Assembly: GCA_027422505.1 (NCBI GenBank) | Contig: JAPQWV010000357.1 | Span: 186,001-250,000, forward strand | Source of the DNA: Craterostigma plantagineum | Lineage: Eukaryota; Streptophyta; Magnoliopsida; Lamiales; Linderniaceae | Direction of reading: 5' to 3' | DNA length: 64,000 nucleotides | Part shown: positions 13,174 to 23,892 of the stretch, piece after piece | Layout of the letters: each line of letters opens with the position of its first letter | How positions within the stretch are numbered: the first letter of the stretch is position 1 | The notes under the pieces: generated by a model | Databases searched by the model: none | Seen by the model: the letters and a program-made list of their open reading frames with translations, nothing else | What the model was told of the DNA's origin: nothing | Translations under genes and position numbers: made by a program

Positions 13174-14241
13174 TTTGTCTTGTACTTGAGTTGTTAAAGG
13201 ATCTTCGTTAAGTATTTTGAGCGTTTGAAGATGATGTAATGTGCTTCACAAGTGACAAAGTTCGTTAGTAGTGTTTGATTCAAGAAATAGTTCGAAAATT
13301 ATTTTCGAATCAATCTTTAAAGTTTGATCGAAAATAATTTTGTCGAAATAGAATATAATGTGTACTGTTCTCGTGCGATAAAGTTTGTCAGCGAAATATT
13401 TTTCGAGCGAAATAAATTGCCCAAAATCGTTCGGTCGAGAGAAATTTCCTGATCGTGAATTTATTTCGATCGTAAAGAAACATTACGTTGTTTCTCGACA
13501 AGTCAAAATAAATCTGTTGACTGGAAAAGTTTCTCGCGTGTAAATGATTTATGCCTGGTCAAACGTTAAAGGTCTGACCGAAAAAGTTTTTCGAGAGAAA
13601 GTTTTTACGCATGCAAAGTCAAAATTGGTCTCTCTCAAAAAAAATTTTAGCTGAATAATGCTCATGAAATATTTATAACTAAAAACGTTTCTAGTGTCGA
13701 CGATTCTAGCGCTGACTTCGTATTCTGACCGAGAAAAATTCTCGTGCCAAGTTTTTCGATCGAGAAATTAATCCGATCGTAAACATAGCGAGACGATCGA
13801 GAAAAATTCGCAGAATACGATTAACACAGATTCAACCAAAAACAAGGAATTAGACGGTGAAATTTCAGGTAATTGCTCGCAATCATTTACTAACTACGCA
13901 CGAACAAGCAATTAAACACGTTATGAACCAAAGTATGTCGAATTTGATCAAAATCGGAACGTGTTCTTCATGTTCTTCGCAAACAATAAATCACAGAATC
14001 GATTTAATCCAAAAAAATGAAGTTTAAGCAGCTACAAATCTGATCGCGATCATCATTTAACACTTAAACAAGCACAGAAACATCAAATTCAAATCAATTA
14101 AGCACAGAATTATGCTATTGGATCGAGAAAAAAAAGTTTTGCGCCAAACCGTTCCTCGATGAACAGTAATCAGAGAATGATTATCGATCCAAATCTAACG
14201 ATTTTTTATTCAAAACAGAACGAATCTGCTCTGGTACCAAT
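13174..14241 (-). other. 5' untranslated leader of A2
   Basis: About 1.07 kb lie between the primer site and the gag start. The sequence is AT-rich and carries CGATCGAGAA-type motifs (for example around 13434, 13758 and 13793). It is homologous to the leaders at 18426-19482, 39306-40391 and 63163-64000. No coding sequence is seen. An untranslated leader this long would hold packaging and dimerisation signals in other retroelements; that role is inferred here. Confidence 0.7.
14229..14240 (-). other. Primer binding site of A2
   Basis: On the minus strand, directly inside the 5' LTR, the sequence reads TGGTACCAGAGC. This is one mismatch from TGGTATCAGAGC, the complement of the 3' end of initiator tRNA-Met that primes most plant LTR retrotransposons. 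Confidence 0.85.
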
Positions 14242-14587
14242 TGTTAGGTCCTACGATTAACAACTCTATGATCCTAGGCATGAATTCTAAGTAACTCGAT
14301 GATAATGATTGACATTTAGAATCGATCAAAAAACTCAAATGAAGATTGAGAGAGAATTCGAGTAGAGTGAGAAAGTTACTATTGTTTCTCTCTCTAGAAA
14401 TTGAATTGCAAGCCTTTCGGATCAATTTCCAAAACTTTCTCTATTCAACACAATTCGTTTACATGTATTTATACCAAACAAACTTGGTATAAATATCAAA
14501 CTAGTCCTAATCTAAGGACTACTATACAAAACGCCCCTAATTACAAAGACAACTAATAAAATCAAGAATTAAAATATATACTCTACA
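14242..14587 (-). repeat. 5' LTR of A2
   Basis: This 346-bp LTR is paired with 4769-5118 and has the same termini (TGTTAGG and CTACA on the plus strand). It is followed by the target duplication GGCTG at 14588-14592. The perfect 11-bp inverted repeat around the TATA box is kept at 14467-14494. Confidence 0.93.
14467..14494. promoter_or_regulatory. Palindromic TATA element in the A2 5' LTR
   Basis: ATTTATACCAA (14467-14477), a six-base loop and TTGGTATAAAT (14484-14494) form a perfect 11-bp inverted repeat. TATA-like boxes therefore face both ways. The same structure is at 4995-5022 (perfect) and at 19710-19737, 31428-31455 and 39052-39079 (one mismatch each). That it acts as the promoter is inferred from its LTR position and the TATAAAT sequence. 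Confidence 0.65.
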
Positions 14588-14592
14588 GGCTG
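14588..14592. repeat. Target site duplication GGCTG, right copy (element A2)
   Basis: GGCTG follows the CTACA terminus of A2 and matches 4764-4768. The A1 spacer resumes here with a segment (GATTAGAC and onward) that matches 35820 in A4. Confidence 0.92.
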
Positions 14593-16014
14593 ATTAGACA
14601 TTTTCGTCACTTAAGAATATTTTGGCCCGTTACTATTTGCGATCAAGAAACTTACGATCGAGAAATTTCCTATGGTTACTGTTTAATTTTCCCCGGGACA
14701 AATTTCGAAAGAAAAATTTCATTTGGATCCTGTTTAATTTTCGCTCGATATTATGCGGACGAAAATTACAACTTGGTCCCAAATAAATTTTCGCCCGAGA
14801 ATCTGTAAAGGAAAATTAGGAATTTTGCCCAAATTTCTCGATAGCAAGGTTCTCTGTGTTTTCAGATTGACCCAAGATTTTCGAGTAGATCACACAATTG
14901 TTCACCCTATATGTGAAAATAAATGGAATTATCTCCCTGTAATTATGATCGATGACATCTGGCTCCGTCTTCTCATTTTATGAATTTGCAAGACTTAAAG
15001 CAACAGATTTTGAAAATATTAGAGTTAATTTTGGAAGCACTTATTTTTATTTTATTTGTTTCCCCAAAAAAAATGAGATAGATTGGTTAAAATAAAAAAA
15101 AAGACGTTAGCTATCACACATTTTAACCAACAAACAAGTTTTATGTCGAATACTCCAAGTCTTGAAGAATTCTTGACCTCCGCATTGTTTCTGCAACACT
15201 TGGAGGAAGATCATTAAAAATATCTGGAGCTTTAAGACATAAATTTGTAAATGCTCCCCCTCAAACAATGCAACTAAATTTGAGATACGCGAATTCAACA
15301 CATTTTAGCCTAGATACATGTTCCCTATACATTACTTTCATTTTCGCGCGAGAGTATGAGCAAAAACAGATAATTTTATTTAAACACGTCAATGCATATG
15401 AAATATAAAATTTCATTTCACAATATGCCATTTTTATGCGATTTTTTTTTAGTGAAGTAACTTTTCAGAAAAAATATCATATATCTATATATATAATTTT
15501 TCATATGCATATTAATATTATTAATAGTATGGGGTCAGATTATTTAGTTACGATCATTGTCATGCCTAAAATTTCACAAGACACTTGAAAAGATCAAATA
15601 CCGTAAAGTCATGTCGTCAAACTAATCCATTTCGACAACTCTCACTGGATTCACTCTAGCACTCGATTATTTTTACCTTGGGATGATTATATTTATATCA
15701 CTCTAGTCAACACAAGCAATCTTAAGTCAATTTTCCTGTGATCGAGGCATTTTTAGTCATTTTACCTTTGCCAAAGATCGTCGATGTGGAATCATAGAGA
15801 CTGTGAAAGGTTTTAATTTGGCTCTGACTAAGAAGGGAAGGATAGTTTTGGAATTGTGGACTAAGGGTCTTCCTTTTTTTCGTCGTTCTCCTCCTTTTTG
15901 CCGTTTTTCTCTTATTGTTTATCTTTCTCATCGAGGCTGAGAGATTATGTAAGGCGAAGATCTTCTTGTTCGTTCTCGTGCCGATACCACGCTCATTTTC
16001 TCTTAATCCCAAAG
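14593..16014 (-). other. Rest of A1 spacer and 3' non-coding region of its pol
   Basis: About 14593-15060 is the remainder of the AT-rich spacer, homologous to 35820-36060. About 15060-16014 matches the post-RNase H region of A4 and A3 but is shorter: it keeps the GGGGTCAGATTATTT block (about 15532) and lacks most of the minisatellite seen at 20177-20460. Poly-A/T runs and an AT dinucleotide run (about 15484) are present. I see no gene. Confidence 0.6.
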
Positions 16015-16790
16015 TACATGTCAATGGTGCCTTTTTCTACATGATCTTTGATAAAGTGATATCTAATGTCTATGTGTTTCGTGCGTGAATGGTGAACAGG
16101 ATTATACGTAATTGCGATGGCACTTGGCTATCATTATATATGGGTATGTTATTCAAATTGTACACATAATCGTGAAGCTGAGTCACATCCATAGCATCTG
16201 GGAGCAACAGCTGTCGGCTGCGACGTATTCAGCTTCAGCCGTCGAAGTTGAGACGCAATTTTGCTTTTTGGATGACCAGCAGACTAGCTTTTCGCCTAGA
16301 AATTGAGCGCCACCGGAGGTGCCTTCCTATCCATTCGGCACCCTGCATAATCAGCGTCAGTGTAGCCAATAAGTTTGAAGTTCGTGCCTTTAGGATACAT
16401 AGTCCTAAGGTAGTCGTGCCCTTAAGGTAGCGAAGAATACGCTTCACCGCGAGCATGTGGGATTCTTTGGGATCGGCTTGGAAGCGGGCACAAAGAAAAG
16501 TGGCAAACATAATATCCGGCCGACTAGAAGTGATGTAGAGGAAAGATCCAATTATGCTGCAATAGAGTGTGATGTCGATCGATTTTCCTGTGGGATCGGC
16601 ATCCAACTTGCAACTTGTTGACATGGGAGTGCTGAGAGGCTTGCTCTAATCTTGATGGAATCTTTTCAGGATGTCCTTAATATATTTTGTTTGACTTATA
16701 AATATCCCATCATCGAGCTGCCTGACTTGAAGTCGTAGTAGCGTGAGAGGTAGTTTGAGAGCTGCCTGACTTGCATCTATCCCATGTGGC
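16015..16790 (-). pseudogene. RT C-terminus and RNase H remnant of A1
   Basis: Read right to left, the segment holds the end of RT (a scrambled copy of the FFLGLQVRQLDDGIFISQTKYIKDI region, about 16790-16660). It continues with MSTSCKLDADPTGKSIDITLY, SRPDIMFATFLCARFQADPK and ILRYLKGTTTLGL, then RNase H remnants through the region encoding [13 protein letters not shown] near 16040. Several frameshifts are present. RT fingers and palm with YVDD and all of integrase are absent. The RT side is joined to gag sequence with a duplicated gag fragment (see 16736-16763). Confidence 0.8.
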
Positions 16791-16849
16791 TCATCTCGAA
16801 TTTACGCTTCATGAGATCTCCAAGCTTCTTGGAGATTTTTTGATTTTCG

Positions 16850-18425
16850 AAGGTGATTTTATGATTTTTTGCATAGTAGCGTGAGAGGTAGTTTGAGAGG
16901 GTCAGGAAGCTTTGAGATTTTCCATCTCTTTTAAGAACTTTTTTAGTTCAGCTTCGAAATTCTCTCTTTCTTTATCTAATTTAGCTTGAGCTTCCTCTAT
17001 CTGTTTTATTGTAGGAGGTTTGTAGAGAGAACTTTTATAATGAACGTTTTTGACTTCCTCGTAGTGTGTTTGAGATTCATGAGGTTGAACTAAATCACAG
17101 ACATGTGTTAAAGATGGTTTCATATTTTTGTCTCTTTCATCTGTGTAGTCAATGGGGATTTCAGGCCCATGTGAGGCTCTACTCTTAGACGAATCTGAAG
17201 TACTTTGTTTTGTCGCTTCAGTGAAATTTCTAAGAGAGGTTACTCCTAAACTCATGTTCTTAATATCATATTTCTTTCTTCCGTAGAACACGTGGATTAG
17301 TGAAACCTATGCCTTCTATTGGATTATAGAATTCTGTATCCTTGGGCTGGTTTAGAAATATCGTCTGCTCAGAATGTCCCCTACGCGTAAGAATATCATC
17401 TAATTTCTTAATTTTTGCATATATAAACTTCTTGCATTCCTCACCTAGGAGAGCATAATTATTTTCTACCGTCAGTTTAGCGGCTTGACAGGCATCAAGT
17501 TCTTTACTAAGCTCACTAACCTTCGCATTAGATATTTCTAATTGAGCTTCCAAGTTAGCAACCTTAGTGGTAGCTTCGGTTATCCTACAAGTTAGTAATC
17601 TTAGAAGCTCACTAACCAAGCAATTGTAGTTATTTGCTAGCCTATCTTCTAATTCCTTAATCTTTTCGCTATGCTGTCCTATTTGAGGTTGACTAGTCTC
17701 TCTAGAATGTAGGCTCTTGTTAAGTTCTTCTATTTTAGCACTAGAGTTTCTAAGTTCTGATTCGAGACTATTTATCTTCTCCTGAGACCTAGAAAATTTA
17801 TCCTCTACTTCCTTAATACTTTTCTGCTCACATTTCATGATAGCATATTGTTTTTGATATGATTCTAACATGGTCAATAATGTGGATGAAGAGTCTACCT
17901 CTTGTGATGAGGTGGATGCGTTATCTTCGTCCTTCTGGTTGGATGTTTCGGCGTCGCTGTGGTCGTCAAGACGTGCCCTGAGGGCAAGATTCTCGTCTTC
18001 AGAGCTAGACGTGTTTTCGAGCCAATGGTCATGCTTTGCCATGAGGGCTACTCCTGCTTCCTTCTGCTTCGTGAGTTGAAGCTTCTTGGAGTAGTAATTA
18101 GCATCTCTTTTGTTGGGAAGAGTGCATTCTCTCGTAAAATGACCATGTTTGCCACAGTTGAAGCACTTGTTGGGCTCTTTCGTATTCTTGACTTCGGAGC
18201 TCTCTGGTGCATGTTCCTTGTTCTTAGAGCTTCAGGTCCGAAGTTTGTTGGCCGAGGATGAGGGCTTCTTCTTGAAGTATTTCTTGCTCATCATTTTTCC
18301 AATTAAGGCCAACTGCTTCCCTAGTGCCTTCTTGCTTGGCTCGACGTCTGATTCTGATTTTTCTTCGGACTCTGATGCGGAGGAAGGCCTAACGATCCAT
18401 CTCTTCTTTGCTCCTTTTTTTTTAT
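16850..18425 (-). pseudogene. gag of element A1, lacking its N-terminal domain
   Basis: The leader runs into gag at about 18425, directly at the Ser/Glu-rich stretch before the zinc knuckle, so the UBN2 capsid-like domain is deleted. The knuckle CFNCGKHGHFTREC is intact at 18124-18165. The acidic region and the coiled coil follow (18042-17266, one long open frame with repeated SLESELRNSSAKIEELNKSL-type heptads). Then come FLNQPKDTEFYNPIEG and the KPSLTHVCDLVQPHE region, to about 16902. A stop near 18235 and a frameshift near 17270 are visible. The sequence then jumps into RT. Confidence 0.82.
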
Positions 18426-19482
18426 TGACGAAGGATCTTCGTTTGTTGTTTTGATGGATTTGAGCGATGTTATGTGCTTCACAAGTAGCAAATTAGTTAG
18501 TAGCGTTTGATATTAAAGCAGTCGAGAATTATTTTCGATTCTATCTTTAGATTTTTGATCGAAAACAATTCAGTCGTGATTGAAATGCATCACTGTTCTC
18601 GTGCGAGAAAGTGCATCAGCGAGCAAATGTTCGAGCGAGAATAATTTGTGCATAAACTTTCGATCGAGAAAAATCTTTTAATCGTGATTTTATTTCGACC
18701 GCAAGAAACAGTACTTAAGGTAGGTTTCTCGCTTAGTCAGAATAAATTCGTTGACCGAAAAAGTTTTTCGAGCACAAGTAATTTTCGCTTTGTCAAACAG
18801 TATTAGTTTTGACCGAAATAAATTTCGACGGTAAGTTTTGCGAGCGCCAAGGTCAAAATAGGTCTTCGTCGAAAATGTTTTTCGCTAAGTAGGACTCCAA
18901 AAATTCTTCTACTAAAATCGTTCTTAGTAAAGACGATTTTTGTGCTGACTTAGAGTTCTGATTGATAAAAATTTTCGCGCGGAGTTTTCCGATCGAGAAA
19001 TTTTTGCTATCGAAAACTTTAGCGAGAAAAATTGAAGTTCCGCGAATAAAATCAGAACCCTAATTAACCCTTATTCAACCAAAAACGATGAATTAGACTA
19101 TGAAATTGCAGGTTTCTGCTCGTAATCAGAAGTTTGATTTGCACGAACAGACAATTAAATACATTATGAAGCAAAATATGTCAATTTTAATCAAAATCAA
19201 ACTGTGTTCAAGTTTGTTCTTCGCGCAAACAGTAACGATTCAAATCTGATCTATTTTGCTCAATTGATATTCAAATTGCTACGGATCTAATCGCCATCGA
19301 TTTCTATTGCTAGAACAAACACAGAAACATCAAAATCAAATCAAATACACATAGAATTAGGCAATTCAGATCGAAAACTATTTCGCGCCAAAACTGTTCT
19401 TCACTCAGTTCCAGAATATAAATTTCGATCCGAATTCTAATAATTTCGATTCAAAACAGAACGAATCTTCTCTGATACCAAT
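18426..19482 (-). other. 5' untranslated leader of A1
   Basis: About 1.05 kb of AT-rich leader is homologous to 13174-14241 and 39306-40391, with CGATCGAGAA-type motifs (for example 18660 and 18989). The gag start codon context (AGAAGAGATGGA) survives at about 18400-18412, fused directly to the middle of gag. Confidence 0.7.
19469..19480 (-). other. Primer binding site of A1
   Basis: The minus strand reads TGGTATCAGAGA next to the LTR end. It matches the initiator tRNA-Met complement at eleven of twelve positions. Confidence 0.85.
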
Positions 19483-19831
19483 TGTTAGGTCCCCGTTTGT
19501 CAATACAATCAATCCTAGACATGAATTCTAAGGAAATCGATTAGAATTTTGAAATATGAATTTCGATCGAAAACCTTCACTCGAAGAACACGAGAGAGAG
19601 TTCCTTTAGTGTGAGAAAGTCTTGCTGTTTCTCGCTCTAGAATTGAATTCGGCAGCCTTTCGGATTGATTATCTAATTTTCCTGTCTATTTCTCAATGTG
19701 TGTACAACTATTTATACCAAACAAACTTGGTATATATCAAACTAGTCCTAATCTAAGGACTACTATTCATAAAGCCCCTAATTACAAGGACAACTAATGA
19801 AATCAAGCACGATTAAAATTGATACTCTACA
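19483..19831 (-). repeat. 5' LTR of A1
   Basis: This 349-bp family A LTR has plus-strand termini TGTTAGG and CTACA. The TATA inverted repeat at 19710-19737 has one mismatch. The CACTC that follows is the expected target duplication. The matching 3' LTR lies left of the window. Confidence 0.88.
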
Positions 19832-19836
19832 CACTC

Positions 19837-21135
19837 TTTTAATTTCTTTGACTAGGGATTATATATTCATATCGCTCAAGTCAACACATGTAATATTAAG
19901 TCAAAATACCTGTGATCGAGGCGCTTTTAATCATTTTGGCTTTGTAAGAGACCGTCGATTCGGAATCAAATGGACTTTGAGGGATTTTAATTTGGCTCTG
20001 ACTTTGAAGGGAATGATAATGTTTGGGCAAAATAGGGTTTATGTCATCTTCCGTTTCTTTGTCGTTCTCCTTTACTCCGGCATTTTTCTGTTTCGTCTTT
20101 TCATTCTCATCCTTTATTTTTTTTCATATTCGTCTGCACTTGCTCAAGCTGAAGCTCCGCTTCTCTACGAGGCTGAGAGATTATCTAGGGCGAAGTTCTT
20201 CTTGTTCGTTCTCGGGCCGATACCATGCTCCTCTTCTCTTATTCCCTAGAGAGGTTTCAGAGATTATCGATTTGAAGAAGTTCATGGTTATGGAATTCGA
20301 ACCCAAGGCCGTGCTCCTCTTCTCGTTCTCGATATAAGACCGGATTATCGTTGGAGAAGTTCACTTCTAGGCGCTCCTCTTTCCAGCCGTTCTGACGAGT
20401 GTACGAGATTATCTATGGAGAAGTTCACATCAAGATCCATGCCTCGTCTTAAATGTTTTGAGAGTGTCATAGTAGAGAAGGCAGGTTCTTTTGACCTGTT
20501 TGTTGTGCGTTGAGCATTCCTCGTGTGCGTTTTTCTCCTTCTTTTGTCATTTTATTATTTGTCGTCTAGTTATTCTCCCGCTCCTTTTCTTGAACTAATA
20601 TTGCGTCAAAATCATTAAATTGTCGGTTGAAGCCATAAAGGGGTTTAAATTTAAGAAAAGGAATTCGGAGAAAGCTCAAAATGGATGACTAAAGGCAATA
20701 TTCAAGGAATGAAAATTTAGATTTGGCCAAGTGAGGAGTTTCCTAAGTGCCCTAATCATGTTCACAACGATCTATTACACGGCAAGTATGAAGCCGAGAA
20801 TGACAAGTTAATGACAAGCAATTAATGTGTGACTCACTCAAGAAAAGATCCAGCGAGAGTAATAAAAGGCTAGAATCCTCACTTATAAGAAGTGGTTTTG
20901 TGTCTTAGTGGAACAAACTCAATACCTAAGTGACACAAGAATGCGACTTAGACTGACAAAATTTAAGCAAGAATCAGTCTTATGTCAGTGAATTCTACTC
21001 GTGACGTAGATCGAGCATCCTAAAGATATCGTCATACCCCTAATATTATACTTATATGTATAATAATAATTTTTTCATTGTTATTATTTATTTATTGTTA
21101 TTATTATTTATATATATATTTTTTAATTAAAAATT
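19837..21135 (-). other. 3' non-coding region of A3 downstream of RNase H
   Basis: The region is homologous to 36975-38330 of A4 on the same strand and to about 23893-25165 of C1 in reverse complement. It holds a four-unit minisatellite (20177-20460) and AT-rich runs (about 21050-21130). On the plus strand, antisense to the element, an open frame at 20023-20337 resembles open frames at 37401-37592 and (minus) 24547-24867. I do not assign a gene. Confidence 0.6.
20177..20460. repeat. Four-unit imperfect minisatellite
   Basis: Units begin at 20177, 20260, 20342 and 20405, with spacings of 83, 82 and 63 bases. Each starts with (GA)GATTATC, then has GGAGAAGTTC or GCGAAGTTC, and the first three end in GCTCCTCTT-type sequence. 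The same array is in A4 (about 37300-37570) and inverted in C1 (about 24565-24830). Confidence 0.7.
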
Positions 21136-23345
21136 TCATGCAAGATATAACATTTTTAAGTATAGAAAACACATAGCATAGAATACGAGAAAGCACATAG
21201 GATCATATTGTGCACAAATCACGGAAGGTTCAACATGCCTAATTTTCCGACAAGGAATTGGAATTGTATGCAAAGCCTTGGTGAAAATGTCGGCTACTTG
21301 ATATTCCTTGTTCACAAAATACATGTCAGTCGTGCCTTTTTCTACGTGATCTTTGATGAAGTGATACCGTATGTCTATGTGTTTTGTGCGTGAGTGGTGA
21401 ACAGGATTACATGTAATCGCAATGGCACTTTGGCTATCGCTATAAGTGGGTATATTATTTAGATTGTCCCCATAATCGCGAAGCTGAGTCCTCATCCATA
21501 GCATTTGGCGAGCAACAGCTGGCAGTCGCGACGTATTCTGCCTCGGCCGTCGATGTTGAGACGCAGTTCTGCTTTTTGGATGACCAGCAGACTAGTTTTT
21601 CGCCTAAAAATTGAGCGCCAGCGGATGAGCTTTTCTTGTCCATTCGGCAACCAGCTCAGCGTCAGTATAGGCAATTAATTTGAATTTGTTTCTTTAGGAT
21701 ACCATAGTCCTCTAAAGTGGCGGTGCCCTTAAGGTAACGTAGAATTCGCTTCACCGCAAGCATGTGAGATTCTTTGGGATCGGCTTGGAAACGGGCACAT
21801 AAACATGTGGCAAACAAGATGTCTGGTCGGCTTGAGGTGAGATAAAGAAGAGAGCCGATGATGCTGCGATACAATGTAATGTCGACCGCTTTTCCTGTGG
21901 GATCGGCATCTAACTTGCAGCTTGTGGACATGGGAGTGCTGAGTGGCATGCTCTGAATGTCCTTGATGTATTTAGTCTGACTGATGAATATCCCATCATC
22001 GAGCTGCCTTACTTGAAGTCCTAAGAAGAACTGCATCTCTCCCATGCGGCTCATTTCAAATTTGCTCTTCATCAATTCTCCAAATCTCTTGCATAGCTGT
22101 GGATTTGTTGATCCGAATATGATGTCGTCTACATAAACTTGGACGTCTTGCCATTTTATGAAGAGGATTGTATCGATCGTTCCTCGGATAAGGATTTTAC
22201 GAGGAAATCACTCAAGACGTCATACCAAGCGCGTGGAGCTTGTTTCAGTCCGTAGAGAGCAGCTTTTTCCAATCGATAGACGTGATCAGGATGTGTTTGA
22301 TCTACAAAGCCTTCTGGCTGAGCGACGTAGACTTCCTCTTTTAGTACGCCATTGAGAAAGGTGGTTTTTACATCCATTTGGTAGACTTGGAAGTCTTTAT
22401 GAGCCGCATAAGCCAGGAAGAGACGAATGGCTTCGAATCGGGCAACGGGAGCATATGGCTCGTCGTAGTCAATTCCTTCCTGTTGGTGATAGCCCTCGCA
22501 ACCAATCTAGCTTTATTCCTAATCACTTCGTCATCTTCATTCTTTTTGTTTTTAAATACACATTCGTTCCGATGATTGTTTTCCATGCGGACGGCATACT
22601 AGGGTCCAGACTTGAAGACGCTCAAATTGGTTGATTTCATCTTGCATTGCTATTACCCAATCCGGGTCTTTTAGTGCGTCTGCTACCTTAGTTGGCTCGT
22701 TTTGGCTTAGGAAGCAGCTGAATAAACTGTGTTGGTGACGTGTTCGTACTCCACGTGAAGGATCACCACTAATCTGATCAACCGGATGTGCTTGGGTCCA
22801 TTTTCGCTCATGAGGTGGTGCAGAGCTAGACGCATCGGTCATTTACGGACTGAGACTTCTAATGATTTCAGATTGTTCATGAGGTTGAGGTAAGTCAGAT
22901 TCTGCATTTGGAAGTGATTCTGATGAGACTTCCTCATTTACTGTTGTAGGTTCAACATTGATCTATGGTAATTCTGAATCAGGTAAGGTAGGACATTGGA
23001 AGAGCTCGGTATACCGGCCTCGTCGAGTGGGGGGTCCACTAACGGTGTTGCTATAATGTTTTCTGATCGATATACGGACTAAAAGAGAGAGTCCAAATCT
23101 TCCAACTTAAGTTTCAGTGTTTCTTCAGACGTTGAATCTGAAGTTGTTGCCATCTTCTGTTGGTTTTGTGCCAACACACCAGTGTATGCGGGTTCTGAAC
23201 TGTCGTATTTAGAAGCCATCGTGTTTGGTACGGGTCCTGAACTGAGGTGTGCAGGAGCCATATCTGTCACTTCGTGGAAAGTGACGTTGTAGCTTTTTTA
23301 ATTGATCGGTTGGACTTGATGTAAACTCGATACGCCTTTGACATG
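21136..23345 (-). pseudogene. RT and RNase H of A3 with part of the integrase-RT linker
   Basis: The linker (about 23345-22850) keeps YRVYIKSNRS-like sequence and PAYTGVLAQNQQKM. RT begins near 22700 with [20 protein letters not shown] and continues through [18 protein letters not shown] (catalytic Asp of motif A) and [14 protein letters not shown]. The catalytic YVDDIIFGS follows (YVDD at 22124-22135), then GEMQFFLGLQVRQLDDGIFI and RYLKGTATL. RNase H includes KLVCWSSKKQNCVSTSTAEA (Glu), YSDSQSAIAI (Asp), [16 protein letters not shown] and ADIFTKAL (21260). Frameshifts at about 22550, 22370, 22160, 21700 and 21500 inactivate it. Of the RT remnants here, only this one keeps YVDD. Confidence 0.85.
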
Positions 23346-23349
23346 ATGA

Positions 23350-23892
23350 ATATGCTCGCGGTTAAAAGGATTCTGCGTTACCTTAAGGGCACTTCTACCC
23401 TTGGACTATAGTATCCAAAGGGTATGAATTTCAAGCGTATCGGCTATACTGACGCTGATTATGCAGGTTGCCGAATGGACAGGAAAAGCACGTCCGGTGG
23501 CGCTCAATTTCTAGGCGAAAAGCTGGTCTGCTGGTCATCCAAAAAGCAGAACTGTGTGTCAACTTCGACGGCCGAAGTAGAATACGTGGCTGCCGCCAGT
23601 TGTTGCTCCCAGATGCTGTGGATGCGGACTCAGCTTCGCGACTATGGGTACAATTTAAACAATATACCCATATATAGTGATAGTCAAAGTGCCATCGCTA
23701 TTACTTGCAATCCTGTTCATCACTCACGCACAGCACACATAGACATTAGATATCACTTTATCAAAGATCATGTAGAAAAAGGCACCATAGACATGTATTT
23801 CGCGCCAACTAGCTGACATTTTCACCAAGGCATTGGATGAAAAACGATTTCAATTACTTGTCGGAAAACTAGGCATGTTGAATCTTCCGTAA
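23350..23892 (+). pseudogene. RNase H of C1
   Basis: The sequence opens in the RT-RNase H connection (AVKRILRYLKGTSTLGL-like, with a stop codon after TLGL). It continues with GYTDADYAGCRMDRKSTSGG (first Asp), KLVCWSSKKQNCVSTSTAEV (Glu), IPIYSDSQSAIAI (Asp) and [16 protein letters not shown]. It then shifts frame near 23810 before LADIFTKAL. After that shift it ends in a stop codon at about 23890. The enzyme would remove RNA from the RNA-DNA hybrid during reverse transcription. It is the best preserved RNase H of the window, but without RT it is a remnant. Confidence 0.88.

Larger units (their letters stand above)
4769..14587 (-). mobile_element. Complete Ty1/copia element A2 (family A), pol-deleted, nested in A1
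   Basis: Two LTRs (4769-5118 and 14242-14587) bound this minus-strand element, and both outer edges carry GGCTG. The order is 5' LTR, primer site, leader, gag, protease, part of integrase, spacer, aORF, 3' LTR. The sequence jumps from the integrase core into the spacer near 9275, so RT and RNase H are absent. By eye the LTRs differ by roughly ten substitutions over ~345 aligned bases, mostly transitions, plus three small indels. At an assumed 1.3e-8 substitutions per site per year this suggests about one million years. Confidence 0.93.
1..19831 (-). mobile_element. Ty1/copia element A1 (family A), 3' end off window, interrupted by A2
   Basis: On the minus strand this element has a 5' LTR (19483-19831), a primer site, an AT-rich leader, a gag lacking its N-terminal domain, an RT/RNase H remnant joined directly to gag, a 3' non-coding region, an AT-rich spacer (split by A2 at 4769-14587) and the additional ORF (aORF), which runs off the left edge. 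The bases right after the 5' LTR, CACTC (19832-19836), are the expected target duplication; its partner would lie left of the window. The flanking sequence from 19832 matches the interior of another family A copy (around 36975), so A1 inserted into element A3. Integrase, protease and most of RT are missing, so the copy is non-autonomous and dead. Confidence 0.85.
19832..23345 (-). mobile_element. Ty1/copia fragment A3 (3' half, minus strand)
   Basis: This fragment was split by A1. It keeps, right to left, the integrase-RT linker, RT with YVDD, RNase H and a 3' non-coding region that stops at the A1 LTR. Its aORF and 3' LTR would lie left of the window. At 23345 the minus-strand linker ends abruptly and plus-strand RNase H sequence of C1 begins, so the boundary is an inversion or end-joining point, not an LTR. 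Confidence 0.75.

Noticed and set aside
15722..16024. 100-codon Lys/Arg-rich frame after the A1 RNase H
   Set aside because: It is a frameshifted stretch of the 3' non-coding region; the homologous parts of A3 and A4 lack it.
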